64,000 nt of DNA from contig NZ_VTPS01000003.1 in assembly GCF_008274215.1 (NCBI RefSeq), positions 111,908-175,907 of the forward strand, in the 5' to 3' direction. Shown here piece by piece: positions 51,255-60,572 of the stretch (position 1 is its first letter; each line of letters starts with the position of its first letter). The translations under genes and the position numbers were made by a program. Source of the DNA: Calorimonas adulescens (GTDB lineage Bacteria > Bacillota > Thermoanaerobacteria > Thermoanaerobacterales > UBA4877). Below the pieces are notes generated by a model. The model did no database searches. It saw nothing but the letters and a program-made list of their open reading frames with translations, and had not been told where the DNA came from.

Positions 51255-52718
51255 ATGTATGATGTCTTAATTATTGGTGGCGGGGTCACTGGCTCAGCAA
51301 TAGCCCGTGAAATGTCAAGGTATAAGCTGAATATCTGCCTTCTTGAAAAGGAGGAGGATGTATGCACGGGTACCAGCAAAGCCAACAGCGCCATTATCCA
51401 CGCAGGCTATGACCCTGAGCCCGGCACATTGAAGGCCAGGCTGAATGTCAGGGGAAATGCAATGTTTGATGAACTATGTGAAAATCTTGACATACCATTT
51501 AAACGTAATGGTTCTCTGGTGGTTGCATTTTCTGAGGAAGAGATGAAAAAGGTAAGAGACCTGTATGACAGAGGTATAAAAAATGGCGTTCCTGATATGG
51601 AGATAATAGACAGGGAAAGGTTGAAGAAGCTGGAGCCAAATATCAGCGACGATGCAATAGGTGCACTTTATGCCAGAACGGCAGGCGTGATATGTCCATT
51701 CACCCTTACTATTGCCATGGCTGAAAACGCTGCCATGAACGGCGTGGAGTTTTTCTTTAACAGCCCTGTTACCGGTATAGATAAACATGAAGGGTATTTC
51801 ACAGTCCATACGCCGGATAACGTTTTTGAGGCAAGGTATGTGATAAATGCTGCAGGTCTATATGCCGATGAGATAAACAATATGGTTGGTGGAGAACCAT
51901 TTAAGATTCGCCCCCGCAAGGGAGAGTATCTTATACTGGATAAGGTTGAGGGGGATGTTGCCCATACAGTGATCTTTCAGGTGCCTACAAAGATGGGCAA
52001 GGGTATACTTGTGACCCCGACAGTCCACGGCAACCTCATGCTTGGCCCTACTGCCGAGGATATTGAAGATAAGGAGTTCAGGGAAACTACTCCAGAGGGA
52101 ATTCAAAAGGCAATAGAGGGTGCTATGAAGACTACCAGGGCATTTAACCTAAGAAATGTAATAACTACATTTACAGGTGTGCGGCCGGTGCCGGATACAG
52201 AAGACTTTATAATAGGTGAGTCAAAACTTGTGCCCGGGTTTATAAATGCTTCCGGTATTGAATCTCCAGGTCTTACATCGGCCCCTGCAATAGCTGAGAT
52301 GGTAGTGGACATAGTAAAAGAAGCTGGACTTCATATGGAAGAAAAGCCGGACTTTAACCCGAAAAGGAGACCGGTCATAAGGTTTAATGAACTTACTGAT
52401 GAAGAGAAAAAAGAGGTCATAAAGCAAAACCCTGCCTACGGCCATGTTATATGCCGTTGTGAGACCATAACAGAGGGTGAGATAATTGATGCCATAAGGA
52501 GGCCTGTGGGAGCGCGCTCCTTAGACGGTATAAAACGCAGGACCAGGGCTCAGACGGGAAGATGTCAGGCCGGTTTTTGCACCCCCAGGGTTGCGGAAAT
52601 ACTGGCAAGAGAACTCAATATGACACTGAGTGACGTGACTAAATTTGGGGGCAATTCTAAACTGCTCCTTTACAGAGTTAAGGAGCTTTTAAAAGAGGAT
52701 GGTGAAAAAAATGTATAG
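51255..52718 (+). CDS. glpA: glycerol-3-phosphate dehydrogenase-type FAD protein with [2Fe-2S] domain
   Basis: 487 residues. LIIGGGVTGSAIAREMSRY binds FAD; NSAIIHAGYDPEPGTLKARL and the later GVRPVPDTEDFIIG belong to the DAO/GlpA fold. The C-terminal BFD-like domain (about 395-460) has HVICRCETITE and GRCQAGFC with four Cys for an Fe-S cluster. With the next two genes it forms the three-gene module seen in Thermotoga and Clostridia for glycerol 3-phosphate oxidation. RBS AAGGAGG. Confidence 0.85.
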   Translation: MYDVLIIGGGVTGSAIAREMSRYKLNICLLEKEEDVCTGTSKANSAIIHAGYDPEPGTLKARLNVRGNAMFDELCENLDIPFKRNGSLVVAFSEEEMKKVRDLYDRGIKNGVPDMEIIDRERLKKLEPNISDDAIGALYARTAGVICPFTLTIAMAENAAMNGVEFFFNSPVTGIDKHEGYFTVHTPDNVFEARYVINAAGLYADEINNMVGGEPFKIRPRKGEYLILDKVEGDVAHTVIFQVPTKMGKGILVTPTVHGNLMLGPTAEDIEDKEFRETTPEGIQKAIEGAMKTTRAFNLRNVITTFTGVRPVPDTEDFIIGESKLVPGFINASGIESPGLTSAPAIAEMVVDIVKEAGLHMEEKPDFNPKRRPVIRFNELTDEEKKEVIKQNPAYGHVICRCETITEGEIIDAIRRPVGARSLDGIKRRTRAQTGRCQAGFCTPRVAEILARELNMTLSDVTKFGGNSKLLLYRVKELLKEDGEKNV

Positions 52719-53970
52719 GAGCATCGTTGTGATAGGCGGCGGCCCGGCTGGTCTTGGAGCTGCAGTAGAGGCAAAGAAACTTGGTATAGATGATGTGCTT
52801 ATACTGGAGAGGGATAGGGAACTGGGCGGTATTTTAAACCAGTGCATACACAATGGATTTGGCCTTCAAGAGTTCAATGAGGAGCTTACAGGCCCAGAGT
52901 ATGCCGACAGGTTTATAAAACAGGTAAAAGAGCTGGGCATTGAGTATAAACTGGATACAATGGTACTGGATATCACTCCAGACAGAAAGATTACGGCTGT
53001 AAACAGCCACGATGGCCTTATTGAGATAGAGGCAGGTGCTGTAATACTGGCCATGGGCTGCAGGGAAAGGCCAAGGGGTGCAATAAACATACCTGGGAGC
53101 AGGCCTGCAGGAATATTTACCGCAGGGACAGCCCAGAGGTTTGCCAACATGGAGGGTTATCTTCCTGGTAAGGAGGTGGTTATCCTTGGCTCCGGCGATA
53201 TAGGGCTTATTATGGCCAGGCGGTTTACGCTGGAAGGGGCCAAGGTAAAGGCCGTATGCGAGATAATGCCATATTCCAGCGGTCTTAAAAGAAATATAGT
53301 CCAGTGCCTTGACGATTTTGGGATACCTCTGCTGCTTCGCCACACTGTAGTCAGGATTCATGGGAAGGATAGGGTTGAAGGCGTTACCATTGCTGAGGTA
53401 GATGACAAAAAAGAACCCATACCCGGTACGGAAAAGTATATCCCATGTGATACTCTGTTGCTTTCGGTGGGCCTTATTCCAGAAAACGAGCTTTCAAAAA
53501 AGGCTGGTGTAATATTGGATAAAAATACAGGCGGCGCTTATGTATGGGATGACAGGGAGACCACAACACCAGGCATCTTTGCATGTGGCAATGTGCTTCA
53601 GGTACACGACTTAGTGGATAACGTCACAGATGAGAGCCGCATAGCAGCCCACGGTGCAGTCAGGTTTTTAAAAGAGGGTGAAAAGACCGAACCCCAGCCC
53701 ATAAATATAAATCCTGGTGATGGTGTAAGGTATGTTGTGCCACAGAGAGTGAAAAAGAGCAGGGTAGAGGGTGCCTTCAAGATGTTTTTAAGGGTAACGG
53801 ATGTATATGAAAATGCAAAGCTGGTGGTTGACTCCGACAAGGGAAGGCTTTTTGCAATAAATAAAAGGCGGTTGTCTCCAGGTGAGATGGAGTATATAAA
53901 TGTGACACAGAGGCTTTTAAACCGCTTCCCTGATATCAGAGAGATTACTATAAAGGTCGAAAGGGGGTAG
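52711..53970 (+). CDS. FAD/NAD-dependent oxidoreductase subunit of the glycerol-3-phosphate module
   Basis: 419 residues. Two dinucleotide folds: VVIGGGPAGLGAAVEAK (6-22) and VVILGSGDIGLIMARRF (about 156-172), with GGILNQCIHNGFG and ACGNVLQVHDLVD. It resembles the second subunit of archaeal/clostridial glycerol-3-phosphate or opine-type oxidases and would pass electrons from GlpA to NAD. Overlaps glpA by eight bases; ATG 52711 is the best-spaced start. Confidence 0.82.
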   Translation: MYRSIVVIGGGPAGLGAAVEAKKLGIDDVLILERDRELGGILNQCIHNGFGLQEFNEELTGPEYADRFIKQVKELGIEYKLDTMVLDITPDRKITAVNSHDGLIEIEAGAVILAMGCRERPRGAINIPGSRPAGIFTAGTAQRFANMEGYLPGKEVVILGSGDIGLIMARRFTLEGAKVKAVCEIMPYSSGLKRNIVQCLDDFGIPLLLRHTVVRIHGKDRVEGVTIAEVDDKKEPIPGTEKYIPCDTLLLSVGLIPENELSKKAGVILDKNTGGAYVWDDRETTTPGIFACGNVLQVHDLVDNVTDESRIAAHGAVRFLKEGEKTEPQPININPGDGVRYVVPQRVKKSRVEGAFKMFLRVTDVYENAKLVVDSDKGRLFAINKRRLSPGEMEYINVTQRLLNRFPDIREITIKVERG

Positions 53971-53975
53971 GACCA

Positions 53976-54335
53976 ATGCAGGAAAGGTATATTACATGTA
54001 TTCTCTGCCCTCAGGGGTGCAACCTGAAGGTCCAGATCGATGACGGGAAGATAGTCTCAGTAAAAAATAACGGATGCGAGAAAGGGCCGGGATACGCAAA
54101 CGACGAGGTGTTTCATCCTACAAGGGTCCTCACTACGACAGTAAGGATAAGGAAAGCTAAGCTGCCGCTCCTCCCTGTAAGAACAAAGAGACCTATACCG
54201 AAGGGAAAGATTTTTGAGGCGATGAAGGTTCTTGCAGGGATAGAGGTTGAAGCACCGGTGACTGTTGGGCAGGTGATATACTCAAATATATTGGACACAG
54301 GTGTTGACGTGGTTGCAACAAGAGATATGAATTAA
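53976..54335 (+). CDS. DUF1667 Cys-rich protein of the glycerol-3-phosphate module
   Basis: 119 residues. CILCPQGCNLKV and NNGCEKGPGYANDEV give four Cys residues in a ferredoxin/molybdopterin-like N-terminal zinc or Fe-S site; the rest (RPIPKGKIFEAMKVLAG) is the DUF1667 core. Always found third after the two FAD proteins; presumed electron-transfer subunit. Five bases after the previous gene. Confidence 0.82.
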   Translation: MQERYITCILCPQGCNLKVQIDDGKIVSVKNNGCEKGPGYANDEVFHPTRVLTTTVRIRKAKLPLLPVRTKRPIPKGKIFEAMKVLAGIEVEAPVTVGQVIYSNILDTGVDVVATRDMN

Positions 54336-54353
54336 TAAAAAGTGGTGAGATAT

Positions 54354-56393
54354 ATGTATTCCTCCAGATATATTCAGATTAAAAATCCTCTTGGGTTTCA
54401 TACAAGAGCGGCAGCAATGATTTCACAGAAGGCCGGTCAAATGGAAAGGACGTATGGGGCCAGGCTATATATAAGCCTTGAGGGCAGCGGCAATCGTCTG
54501 CCCATGTCCAGCTTTTTGGCCATGCTTTCTACGCCCGTCAGAGATGGAGACAGGATTGAGGTCATGGTAGATGGCGACGAACCTGAAAAGGTGCTGGATG
54601 AGATGACTAAATTTATTGAATCCTGTTTTGAGGCCGAAGATGCCATGCAGATAGACAGCCTTTTGCAGGAGGCCTCGGTAACCTATGAAAGGATATTTGA
54701 GAATGTGCCCAGCGGTATAGTTGTATTGGATATGAATGGGGTGATTACATTATTCAATAAGGCAGCAGAGAGGATATCTGGCTTATCTGCTGACATGGTT
54801 ATAGGTATGAGCTATAAGACTGTACTTCCCAACTGGCCCCTGGAGGAGGTTTATGCCGAGGGAAAGACATATATGGGGATGAGATTGGAACTGAATGGCG
54901 CTGCTGTCCTTGTTAATATTTCACCTATATTTTCAACGAGCAGGATGATAGGCATAGTGTCCATTTTACAGGATATGCGGGAGATAGATAAGCTGTCCAA
55001 TGAGCTCGACTCCGTCAAGGAGATGGAAAACAGGTATCATAACATGCTGGAGTCTGTGCATGATGGGATATGTCTGGTAGATAGTGATGGAATAATTGCT
55101 TACGTAAACCCTGCATATGAACGTATAACAGGGGAAAGGTATGATGAGCTTATTGGGAAGTCAGTTTACGATGTTTCACCTGGGGGTGCCAGGGCGACCG
55201 CATTGAGGTTAAGAAAGCCGATCCTTGGGGTGATTGGGACAAAGCCTAATGGTGTGAGATATGTGGCGGACCTTAACCCGATTTTTTATGGGGATAGATT
55301 TATGGGTGTTGTTTCAGTCATTAAAGAGGTGACTGAGATACAGGATCTTACCAATAGATTAAACGAGGAAAAGGCAAGGGCAGAGTATCTTGAACAGGAA
55401 TTAAAAAGGAGTCAGAAGCTGGATGAAGCCTTTAATATCATCGTTGGAAAAAACGGAAAATTAAAGGAGGCACTGTCTATTGCATCAAAGGCTGCAGCAG
55501 CTGATGCGACGGTACTCATAAGAGGAGAGAGCGGTACGGGTAAGGAACTGGTTGCTAGGGCCATACACTTTGCCAGTAAACGAAAGGATAAGCCTTTTAT
55601 TAGGGTAAACTGTGCTGCCATACCGTCCAATCTTCTTGAGAGTGAACTCTTTGGTTATGAGCGTGGCGCCTTTACAGGTGCGGTAAATCAAAAACCGGGG
55701 AAATTTGAACTGGCTAATGGTGGAACAATATTCTTGGATGAGATTGGGGATCTCCCGCCGGACATGCAGGTAAAGCTTTTAAGGGTTATAGAGGAAAAGG
55801 AGTTTGAAAGGGTTGGGGGCATAACAACTATAAAGGTAAATGTCAGGATAATAGCTGCTACTAACCGACATCTGGAGGACATGATAAAGAACAATACCTT
55901 TAGGGAGGACCTGTATTACAGGCTTAATGTTGTCCCTATTTTTCTCCCGTCGCTTCGGGAGAGAAAGGATGACATACCTGTTCTTGTAGAACATTTTTTA
56001 AACGAAATGAATAAGAAGATGGGGAAAAACATCAAATATGTAACAAATGAGGCCATGAAAGCGCTTGTAAGATATGAATGGCCTGGAAACATCCGGGAGC
56101 TTCAAAATATTATGGAGAGATGCATTATAATGACAGATAAAGACTTTATAGATATGGATGACCTGCCCATGTATATAGTTGGTTATAAACCTGAAAACAG
56201 TACGCTGATTAATTTTGATGGTGGTGATCTGGCTACAATGGAGGAATATGAGGAAGAGATAATCAGGTTAGCCCTGAAAAAATATGGAAGTTTTAACAAA
56301 GCTGGTAAGGCTCTGGGGCTTACACATAAGACCGTTGCCGCAAAGGCCAGAAAATATGGTATTGTAGATAGTAATGAGCAGGATTTGAAATAG
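54354..56393 (+). CDS. HPr-PAS-PAS-AAA+-Fis sigma-54 activator of glycerol/dha genes
   Basis: 679 residues. Residues 1-95 are an HPr-like domain: [17 protein letters not shown] has His16 and Arg18 at the HPr active-site positions. Two PAS domains follow (about 108-205 and 228-325), a coiled coil, then the AAA+ domain with GESGTGKE (391-398), GAFTGA (438-443) and Walker B IFLDEIGD, and a Fis-type HTH (about 640-675, ending [10 protein letters not shown]). It sits between two operons that each have a sigma-54 promoter. The HPr domain could report PTS state or exchange phosphate with DhaM. ATG 54354 after GGTGAG. Confidence 0.88.
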   Translation: MYSSRYIQIKNPLGFHTRAAAMISQKAGQMERTYGARLYISLEGSGNRLPMSSFLAMLSTPVRDGDRIEVMVDGDEPEKVLDEMTKFIESCFEAEDAMQIDSLLQEASVTYERIFENVPSGIVVLDMNGVITLFNKAAERISGLSADMVIGMSYKTVLPNWPLEEVYAEGKTYMGMRLELNGAAVLVNISPIFSTSRMIGIVSILQDMREIDKLSNELDSVKEMENRYHNMLESVHDGICLVDSDGIIAYVNPAYERITGERYDELIGKSVYDVSPGGARATALRLRKPILGVIGTKPNGVRYVADLNPIFYGDRFMGVVSVIKEVTEIQDLTNRLNEEKARAEYLEQELKRSQKLDEAFNIIVGKNGKLKEALSIASKAAAADATVLIRGESGTGKELVARAIHFASKRKDKPFIRVNCAAIPSNLLESELFGYERGAFTGAVNQKPGKFELANGGTIFLDEIGDLPPDMQVKLLRVIEEKEFERVGGITTIKVNVRIIAATNRHLEDMIKNNTFREDLYYRLNVVPIFLPSLRERKDDIPVLVEHFLNEMNKKMGKNIKYVTNEAMKALVRYEWPGNIRELQNIMERCIIMTDKDFIDMDDLPMYIVGYKPENSTLINFDGGDLATMEEYEEEIIRLALKKYGSFNKAGKALGLTHKTVAAKARKYGIVDSNEQDLK

Positions 56394-56394
56394 C

Positions 56395-56411
56395 TTGATA
56401 CTTTTTATCAA
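56395..56411 (+). promoter_or_regulatory. inverted repeat, candidate activator site upstream of dhaK
   Basis: TTGATA-N5-TATCAA, a perfect dyad 67-83 bases before the predicted sigma-54 start and just after the activator gene stop. Confidence 0.4.
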
Positions 56412-56440
56412 CAGGCTTTTTTTAAAAAAGCCTGTTTTTC
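56411..56440 (+). terminator. terminator of the activator gene
   Basis: ACAGGC with a T-run pairs with an A-run and GCCTGT (56411-56422 with 56424-56435), followed by TTTTTC. Confidence 0.8.
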
Positions 56441-56451
56441 TATTTTGGAGT

Positions 56452-56467
56452 TGGTATGAATTTTGCT
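56452..56467 (+). promoter_or_regulatory. sigma-54 promoter of dhaKLM
   Basis: TGGTATG-N4-TTGCT with correct -24/-12 spacing, 40 bases before dhaK and just downstream of a sigma-54 activator gene. Confidence 0.8.
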
Positions 56468-56506
56468 AATATATAGGGTGAAAAATATAAACGAAGGAGG
56501 TCAACC

Positions 56507-57511
56507 ATGAAAAAGTTAATCAATGATCCAAATACGGTTGTTGAAGAAATGATGGAGGGTATAGTGCAGGCGTATCCTCAGTATGTAAGAAAATTGGAAG
56601 GCTTTAACGTACTTGTAAGAGCCGATGCCCCGGTGAACGGGAAAGTAGCACTGGTGAGTGGCGGAGGCAGTGGCCATGAACCGGCTCACGGCGGCTATGT
56701 GGGCAAAGGTATGCTGGACGGAGCAGTGGCAGGTGCTGTGTTTACATCACCAACTCCGGATGCCATTTATGAGGCTATTAAAGCCGTGAATGGTGGAGCA
56801 GGTGTACTTCTTGTGGTGAAGAACTATACCGGAGACGTAATGAACTTTGATATGGCCAAAGAGATGGCAGAGATGGATGGAATAAAGGTTGACAGTGTAG
56901 TGGTAAATGACGACGTGGCGGTTGAAAACAGCACCTGGACCACTGGCAGGAGGGGCATAGCAGGTACTGTATTTGTACACAAGATAGCCGGCGCTGCTGC
57001 AGACAAAGGGATGACATTAGAAGAGGTTAAGAGAGTTGGGGAAAAGGTTATTGCCAACGTCAGGTCTATGGGTATGGCACTCACCCCTTGTACAGTTCCA
57101 GCTGCAGGGAAACCCAGCTTTACCCTGGCAGAGAATGAGATGGAGATAGGCATAGGTATCCACGGGGAACCTGGCACCCATAGGGAAAGTGTTAAAGCGG
57201 CAGATGAGATAGCAGATGAGCTATTAAATAAAATTTTAGCGGATCTGCCATATGAGTCAGGCGACGAAGTGGCTGTGATGGTAAACGGTATGGGTGGCAC
57301 ACCTCTTATGGAGCTTTTTGTCATTAACAGGCATGTGGCATCGGTTTTAAAGGAAAAGGGTATCAAGGTCTACAGGACATTTGTTGGGGAATATATGACT
57401 TCTTTAGAGATGCAGGGAGCTTCTATCACACTCTTGAAACTGGATGATGAATTAAAGGGACTTCTTGATGCTCCAAGTGATACGATTGCATTTAAAGACT
57501 TTGGGAGGTAA
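56507..57511 (+). CDS. dhaK: dihydroxyacetone kinase, substrate-binding subunit
   Basis: 334 residues. LVSGGGSGHEPAHGGYVG (about 49-66), VKNYTGDVMNF and GIGIHGEPGTHRE (about 217-229) are DhaK signatures; the His in the last motif forms the covalent hemiaminal with dihydroxyacetone. With DhaL and DhaM it makes DHAP from PEP. ATG follows GGAGG. Length is full. Confidence 0.95.
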   Translation: MKKLINDPNTVVEEMMEGIVQAYPQYVRKLEGFNVLVRADAPVNGKVALVSGGGSGHEPAHGGYVGKGMLDGAVAGAVFTSPTPDAIYEAIKAVNGGAGVLLVVKNYTGDVMNFDMAKEMAEMDGIKVDSVVVNDDVAVENSTWTTGRRGIAGTVFVHKIAGAAADKGMTLEEVKRVGEKVIANVRSMGMALTPCTVPAAGKPSFTLAENEMEIGIGIHGEPGTHRESVKAADEIADELLNKILADLPYESGDEVAVMVNGMGGTPLMELFVINRHVASVLKEKGIKVYRTFVGEYMTSLEMQGASITLLKLDDELKGLLDAPSDTIAFKDFGR

Positions 57512-57517
57512 GTTTAA

Positions 57518-58153
57518 ATGACTATTAATAGCGCCATTGTTATCGACATAATAAAATCTATAGCAAAAACACTGGCAGAGAATAAAGAATATCTTACAGA
57601 ACTGGATTCCGCCATAGGTGATGCGGACCATGGGATAAACATGGACAGGGGTTTTAATACTGTGTTGACAAAATTACCGTCTTTGGAGGGTAAGGATATT
57701 GGCACAATATTGAAAACAGTGGGTATGACCTTGGTATCCACAGTGGGCGGTGCTTCAGGACCACTATATGGTACGGCGTTCATGCGGGCTGGCCAGGCCG
57801 TTGCTGGGAAAAATGAGATAGATGAGAAAGATATTCTCACCATATTTGAGGCCGCACTGCAGGGCATAAAAGAGCGCGGCAAGGCGGTAGCCGGGGAAAA
57901 GACCATGATAGATGCCTTAGAGCCGGCTTTGAAATCATACAGGGATGCTGTAGATAACAATATCGGCCTGGCCGAGGCCTTGAACAGGGCTGTAGACGCA
58001 GCCAAGGAGGGCATGGAATATACTAAGAATATAATCGCCACAAAGGGTAGGGCCAGCTACTTGGGTGAGAGGAGTATAGGTCATCAGGACCCCGGTGCCA
58101 CATCCAGCTATCTTTTGCTGCAGGCAGCAGCAAGGGTAGTGAACTCGCTTTAG
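57518..58153 (+). CDS. dhaL: dihydroxyacetone kinase, ADP-binding subunit
   Basis: 211 residues, all-helical DhaL. LDSAIGDADHGINMDRGF (about 29-46) carries the Asp residues that hold Mg-ADP, and VGGASGPLYGTAFMR, GEKTMIDALEP and LGERSIGHQDPGATS complete the site. ADP is a fixed cofactor phosphorylated by DhaM. Six bases after dhaK. Confidence 0.95.
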   Translation: MTINSAIVIDIIKSIAKTLAENKEYLTELDSAIGDADHGINMDRGFNTVLTKLPSLEGKDIGTILKTVGMTLVSTVGGASGPLYGTAFMRAGQAVAGKNEIDEKDILTIFEAALQGIKERGKAVAGEKTMIDALEPALKSYRDAVDNNIGLAEALNRAVDAAKEGMEYTKNIIATKGRASYLGERSIGHQDPGATSSYLLLQAAARVVNSL

Positions 58154-58163
58154 GAGGCAATAT

Positions 58164-58562
58164 ATGATAGGATTGGTTATTGTTTCACACAGCAGAAAAC
58201 TGGCTGAAGGTCTGTGTGAGCTTACAAATCAACTTTCTCAAGGAAAAGTAAAAATATTGCCGGCTGGAGGAATGGAAGACGGCAGTCTGGGCACTGATGC
58301 CACGAGAATAATGGATGCAATACAGGAGGCTGACAGCGGCGATGGTGTCCTTATCATTGCAGACCTGGGGAGTGCCATACTGAGTTCAGATATGGCCATC
58401 GAGATGCTGGATGAAAATAAGAAAAGCAAGATAGTAATTGCCGATGCCCCATTTGTGGAAGGTGGAGTAGCCGCAGCTGTAGAGGCCTCTCTGGGAAGTG
58501 ACCTCAATAAAGTCAAAGAGGCAGCTGAAGGTGCAAAAGAATTAAAAAAGATATTTAAATAG
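58164..58562 (+). CDS. dhaM: PTS-dependent dihydroxyacetone kinase phosphotransferase subunit
   Basis: 132 residues: a single EIIA-mannose-like domain with the phospho-accepting His9 in VIVSHSRKLAEG. DLGSAILSSDMAIE is the second DhaM block. Unlike E. coli DhaM it lacks fused HPr and EI domains, so it needs HPr from elsewhere; the activator upstream has an HPr-like domain. Confidence 0.93.
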   Translation: MIGLVIVSHSRKLAEGLCELTNQLSQGKVKILPAGGMEDGSLGTDATRIMDAIQEADSGDGVLIIADLGSAILSSDMAIEMLDENKKSKIVIADAPFVEGGVAAAVEASLGSDLNKVKEAAEGAKELKKIFK

Positions 58563-58564
58563 AC

Positions 58565-58599
58565 ATGGGAGGTCCATAGGACCTCTCATATCTATTTTT
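58565..58599 (+). terminator. terminator of dhaKLM
   Basis: An 11-bp stem (58565-58575 with 58579-58589, one G-U) and a 3-base loop, followed by ATATCTATTTTT. Confidence 0.75.
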
Positions 58600-58611
58600 A
58601 ACTGGTTAGAG

Positions 58612-58740
58612 TTAAATTGCAAACTCTATACGCTGTATAGCCCCGGCAGCACCATTTTCCTTTAATATATATCCCGGCTTTCATTACACTTCCATCAATA
58701 TAGTTTTCTTTGCTTTTTAACCAAATAGGCTGTATCTACT
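58612..58740 (-). pseudogene. unrecognised decayed gene tail with frameshift
   Basis: Two minus-strand frames join into a protein-like stretch: IQPIWLKSKENYIDGSVMK, then after a shift GYILKENGAAGAIQRIEFAI and a stop at 58612. It has no start codon and no ribosome site. I do not recognise the family. The rest of 58600-58872 shows nothing else. Confidence 0.3.
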
Positions 58741-58872
58741 GTCTTTTCTGCCTACAAGAGTTATACGCTAACAAATGTCTGTAATCAATTCTCCTTTTGT
58801 TAATCATCCGGTTTTATATAAAGCAATAGGTTTTTATATTTTTCTATAGCTGTCACATACAAGACCTGTATA

Positions 58873-59562
58873 TTATCTCCAGTACCGTTTATTCTCAAAG
58901 TAACCATGACATACAGCACCAAAGATAAAACCACCTACATGTGCCCACCATGCCACTCCGGATACGGCCCCTCCTCCAGCCAGTGTCTGGATTGTACCTG
59001 AGTATAGCTGGGAGAGGAACCAGAACAAAAGATATACAACAGCAGGTATGTGGACGATGATGGGTATAATAAATATGGATGGCACTAAAGTCAATATCCT
59101 TGCACCAGGATAAAGTATAAAATATGCCCCCATGACCCCGGCAATGGCACCTGATGCACCAACAGTTGGATAAGGTGACAGGGGATTGAATAAAAAATGG
59201 ATGATTCCAGCTATAACGCCGCTCAAAATATAAAATAAGAGAAACTTAAAATGTCCCATCCTGTCTTCTACATTATCTCCAAAGAGCCACAGTACCCACA
59301 TGTTACTTATCAGATGAAAAAATCCACCGTGCAGAAATATACTGGTGATGAAAGGATAGAAATCGTTGAGGGCTATAGGTCCCCCATTCCTGAGCAGCTT
59401 TGAGTAATATGCGGGTATCATACCATACTGGTAGACAAATTCATTAAACTGAACATCAGGTGAGAGTATGGAATAGAGAAATACTGCAGTATTTATAAAT
59501 ATCAACAATACAGTGACAAAAGGCCATCTCCTGCTTCGGATTTCATCTCTCAATGGTAACAT
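58873..59562 (-). CDS. rhomboid-family intramembrane serine protease
   Basis: 229 residues, six to seven membrane helices. The catalytic Ser is in VGASGAIAGVMGAYF (about 137-151) and the His in WWAHVGGFIFGA (about 205-216); HGGFFHLISNMWVLWLFG is the conserved loop and helix 2. It cleaves membrane proteins within the bilayer; substrate unknown. It is transcribed alone, divergent from the methyltransferase operon. Confidence 0.92.
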   Translation of the reverse strand: MLPLRDEIRSRRWPFVTVLLIFINTAVFLYSILSPDVQFNEFVYQYGMIPAYYSKLLRNGGPIALNDFYPFITSIFLHGGFFHLISNMWVLWLFGDNVEDRMGHFKFLLFYILSGVIAGIIHFLFNPLSPYPTVGASGAIAGVMGAYFILYPGARILTLVPSIFIIPIIVHIPAVVYLLFWFLSQLYSGTIQTLAGGGAVSGVAWWAHVGGFIFGAVCHGYFENKRYWR

Positions 59563-59706
59563 TTAAGCACCGCCTTTATATTAGTTAACATATATTAATT
59601 ATAACATGGGTTTACCCTGTTATACATATAATTATGGGCCTTGGACAAGAAATTTGAAGACATTCCATTTAACAAGTAATTTAACGATGTTAACCTTCAA
59701 TGGATA

Positions 59707-59735
59707 TTTACAAATCAATGAGGGTGTGGTATTAT
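59707..59735 (+). promoter_or_regulatory. sigma-A promoter of the Cys-rich peptide/radical SAM operon
   Basis: TTTACA (59707-59712) and TATTAT (59730-59735) with a 17-base spacer. A start near 59742 puts the following dyad just downstream of +1. Confidence 0.6.
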
Positions 59736-59750
59736 TTTTTTATAACATAC

Positions 59751-59767
59751 CCCCTATACCATAGGGG
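59751..59767 (+). promoter_or_regulatory. G/C-run dyad, CsoR/CstR-like operator candidate
   Basis: CCCCTAT-ACC-ATAGGGG is a perfect 7-bp dyad with flanking TA-rich bases. Runs of C and G separated by a short AT core are typical of CsoR-family (copper, persulfide) operators. Located around +10 to +26, it would block transcription when occupied. Confidence 0.45.
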
Positions 59768-59785
59768 TGTAAGTGAGGTGATAGC

Positions 59786-60424
59786 TTGGATCTGAAATAC
59801 AGTGTAATTGGAAGATACGAAAAAGAGGCTGAAGGCAACGATAACCTGAGCTGTGGAGGGAAAAACATAGAACTGGCAGAGCTTAAAAAGGGTGAATCTA
59901 TCCTTGACATAGGGTGTGGCAGGGGTATGGATATTCTGAATGCGGCGAGGGCAATAGGTGAAAGTGGTTATGCTGTCGGCATAGACGTTACCCCGGCCAT
60001 GGTGAAAGCGGCCAGTGAGAACATGAAGAAAAGCGGGGTTAGGAATGTTTCATTTATACTGGCTGAGGCAGAAAATTTACCATTTGAAGATGAGAGGTTT
60101 GACGTGGTTATAAGTGACTGTGTCATAAATCATTCAAGGGATAAGGATAGGGTGTATCGAGAGATTTACAGAGTTTTAAAACCAGGGGGCAGGATTGTCA
60201 TATCCGATGTGGTCTCTTTGGAAGAACTTCCCGATGAGATAGTGAATGACCCTGAAGAATGGGCAGACTGCTTTGGGGGTGCCATACCAGGGGATAGGTA
60301 TATAAGCATCATAAGAGATGCGGGATTTGAGGACATTGAGTATTTAAAGAGGAGAGAGTATCTGAAAAAGGGATATATGGTGGCGAGCATAACTATAAGA
60401 GCCTGTAAAGGAGGTGAACATTGA
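59786..60424 (+). CDS. ArsM-like SAM-dependent methyltransferase
   Basis: 212 residues. SAM motifs: ILDIGCGRGMDILNAAR (about 38-54), VGIDVTPAMV, and RVLKPGGRIVISDVV. The C-terminal half DCVINHSRDKDRVYREI and EWADCFGGAIPGDRY closely follows arsenite methyltransferases, including Cys residues at the SCGG, DCVINH and DCFGGA positions. It may methylate arsenic or another soft atom, or a thiol on the Cys-rich peptide encoded next. Start TTG 59786 after GAGGTGAT. Its stop overlaps the peptide ATG. Confidence 0.72.
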   Translation: MDLKYSVIGRYEKEAEGNDNLSCGGKNIELAELKKGESILDIGCGRGMDILNAARAIGESGYAVGIDVTPAMVKAASENMKKSGVRNVSFILAEAENLPFEDERFDVVISDCVINHSRDKDRVYREIYRVLKPGGRIVISDVVSLEELPDEIVNDPEEWADCFGGAIPGDRYISIIRDAGFEDIEYLKRREYLKKGYMVASITIRACKGGEH

Positions 60425-60531
60425 TGAAGGCAGTGACAAAAAAGAAAAATGATTGCTGCAACGTACAGTCTAAGGGAGTAGCTCAGTGCTGCTCCAAGAC
60501 TTCCAAACTGGTTGTTGGATGTCATGATTAA
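60424..60531 (+). CDS. 35-residue Cys-rich peptide, putative modified-peptide precursor
   Basis: ATG 60424 follows GGAGGTGAA and overlaps the methyltransferase stop. The peptide has a basic leader (MKAVTKKKND), then CCNVQSKGVAQCCSK, TSKLVVGCHD: five Cys in 35 residues, arranged CC-x8-CC-x9-C. It lies directly before a radical SAM/SPASM gene with a hairpin between, the layout of a precursor and its maturase. A metal- or metalloid-binding carrier peptide is the other option. No homologue is known to me. Confidence 0.6.
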   Translation: MKAVTKKKNDCCNVQSKGVAQCCSKTSKLVVGCHD

Positions 60532-60534
60532 CCA

Positions 60535-60557
60535 ATGTGGCGGGTATACCGCCACAT
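60535..60557 (+). promoter_or_regulatory. intra-operon hairpin between peptide and radical SAM genes
   Basis: A perfect 9-bp GC-rich stem (60535-60543 with 60549-60557), 5-base loop, no T-tract. Likely lowers downstream expression or protects the upstream message, giving more peptide than enzyme. Confidence 0.6.
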
Positions 60558-60572
60558 CCATGGGGGGATTTG

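Noticed and set aside
58238..58516. Minus-strand frame opposite dhaM
   Set aside because: Antisense of a clearly functional EIIA-like gene.
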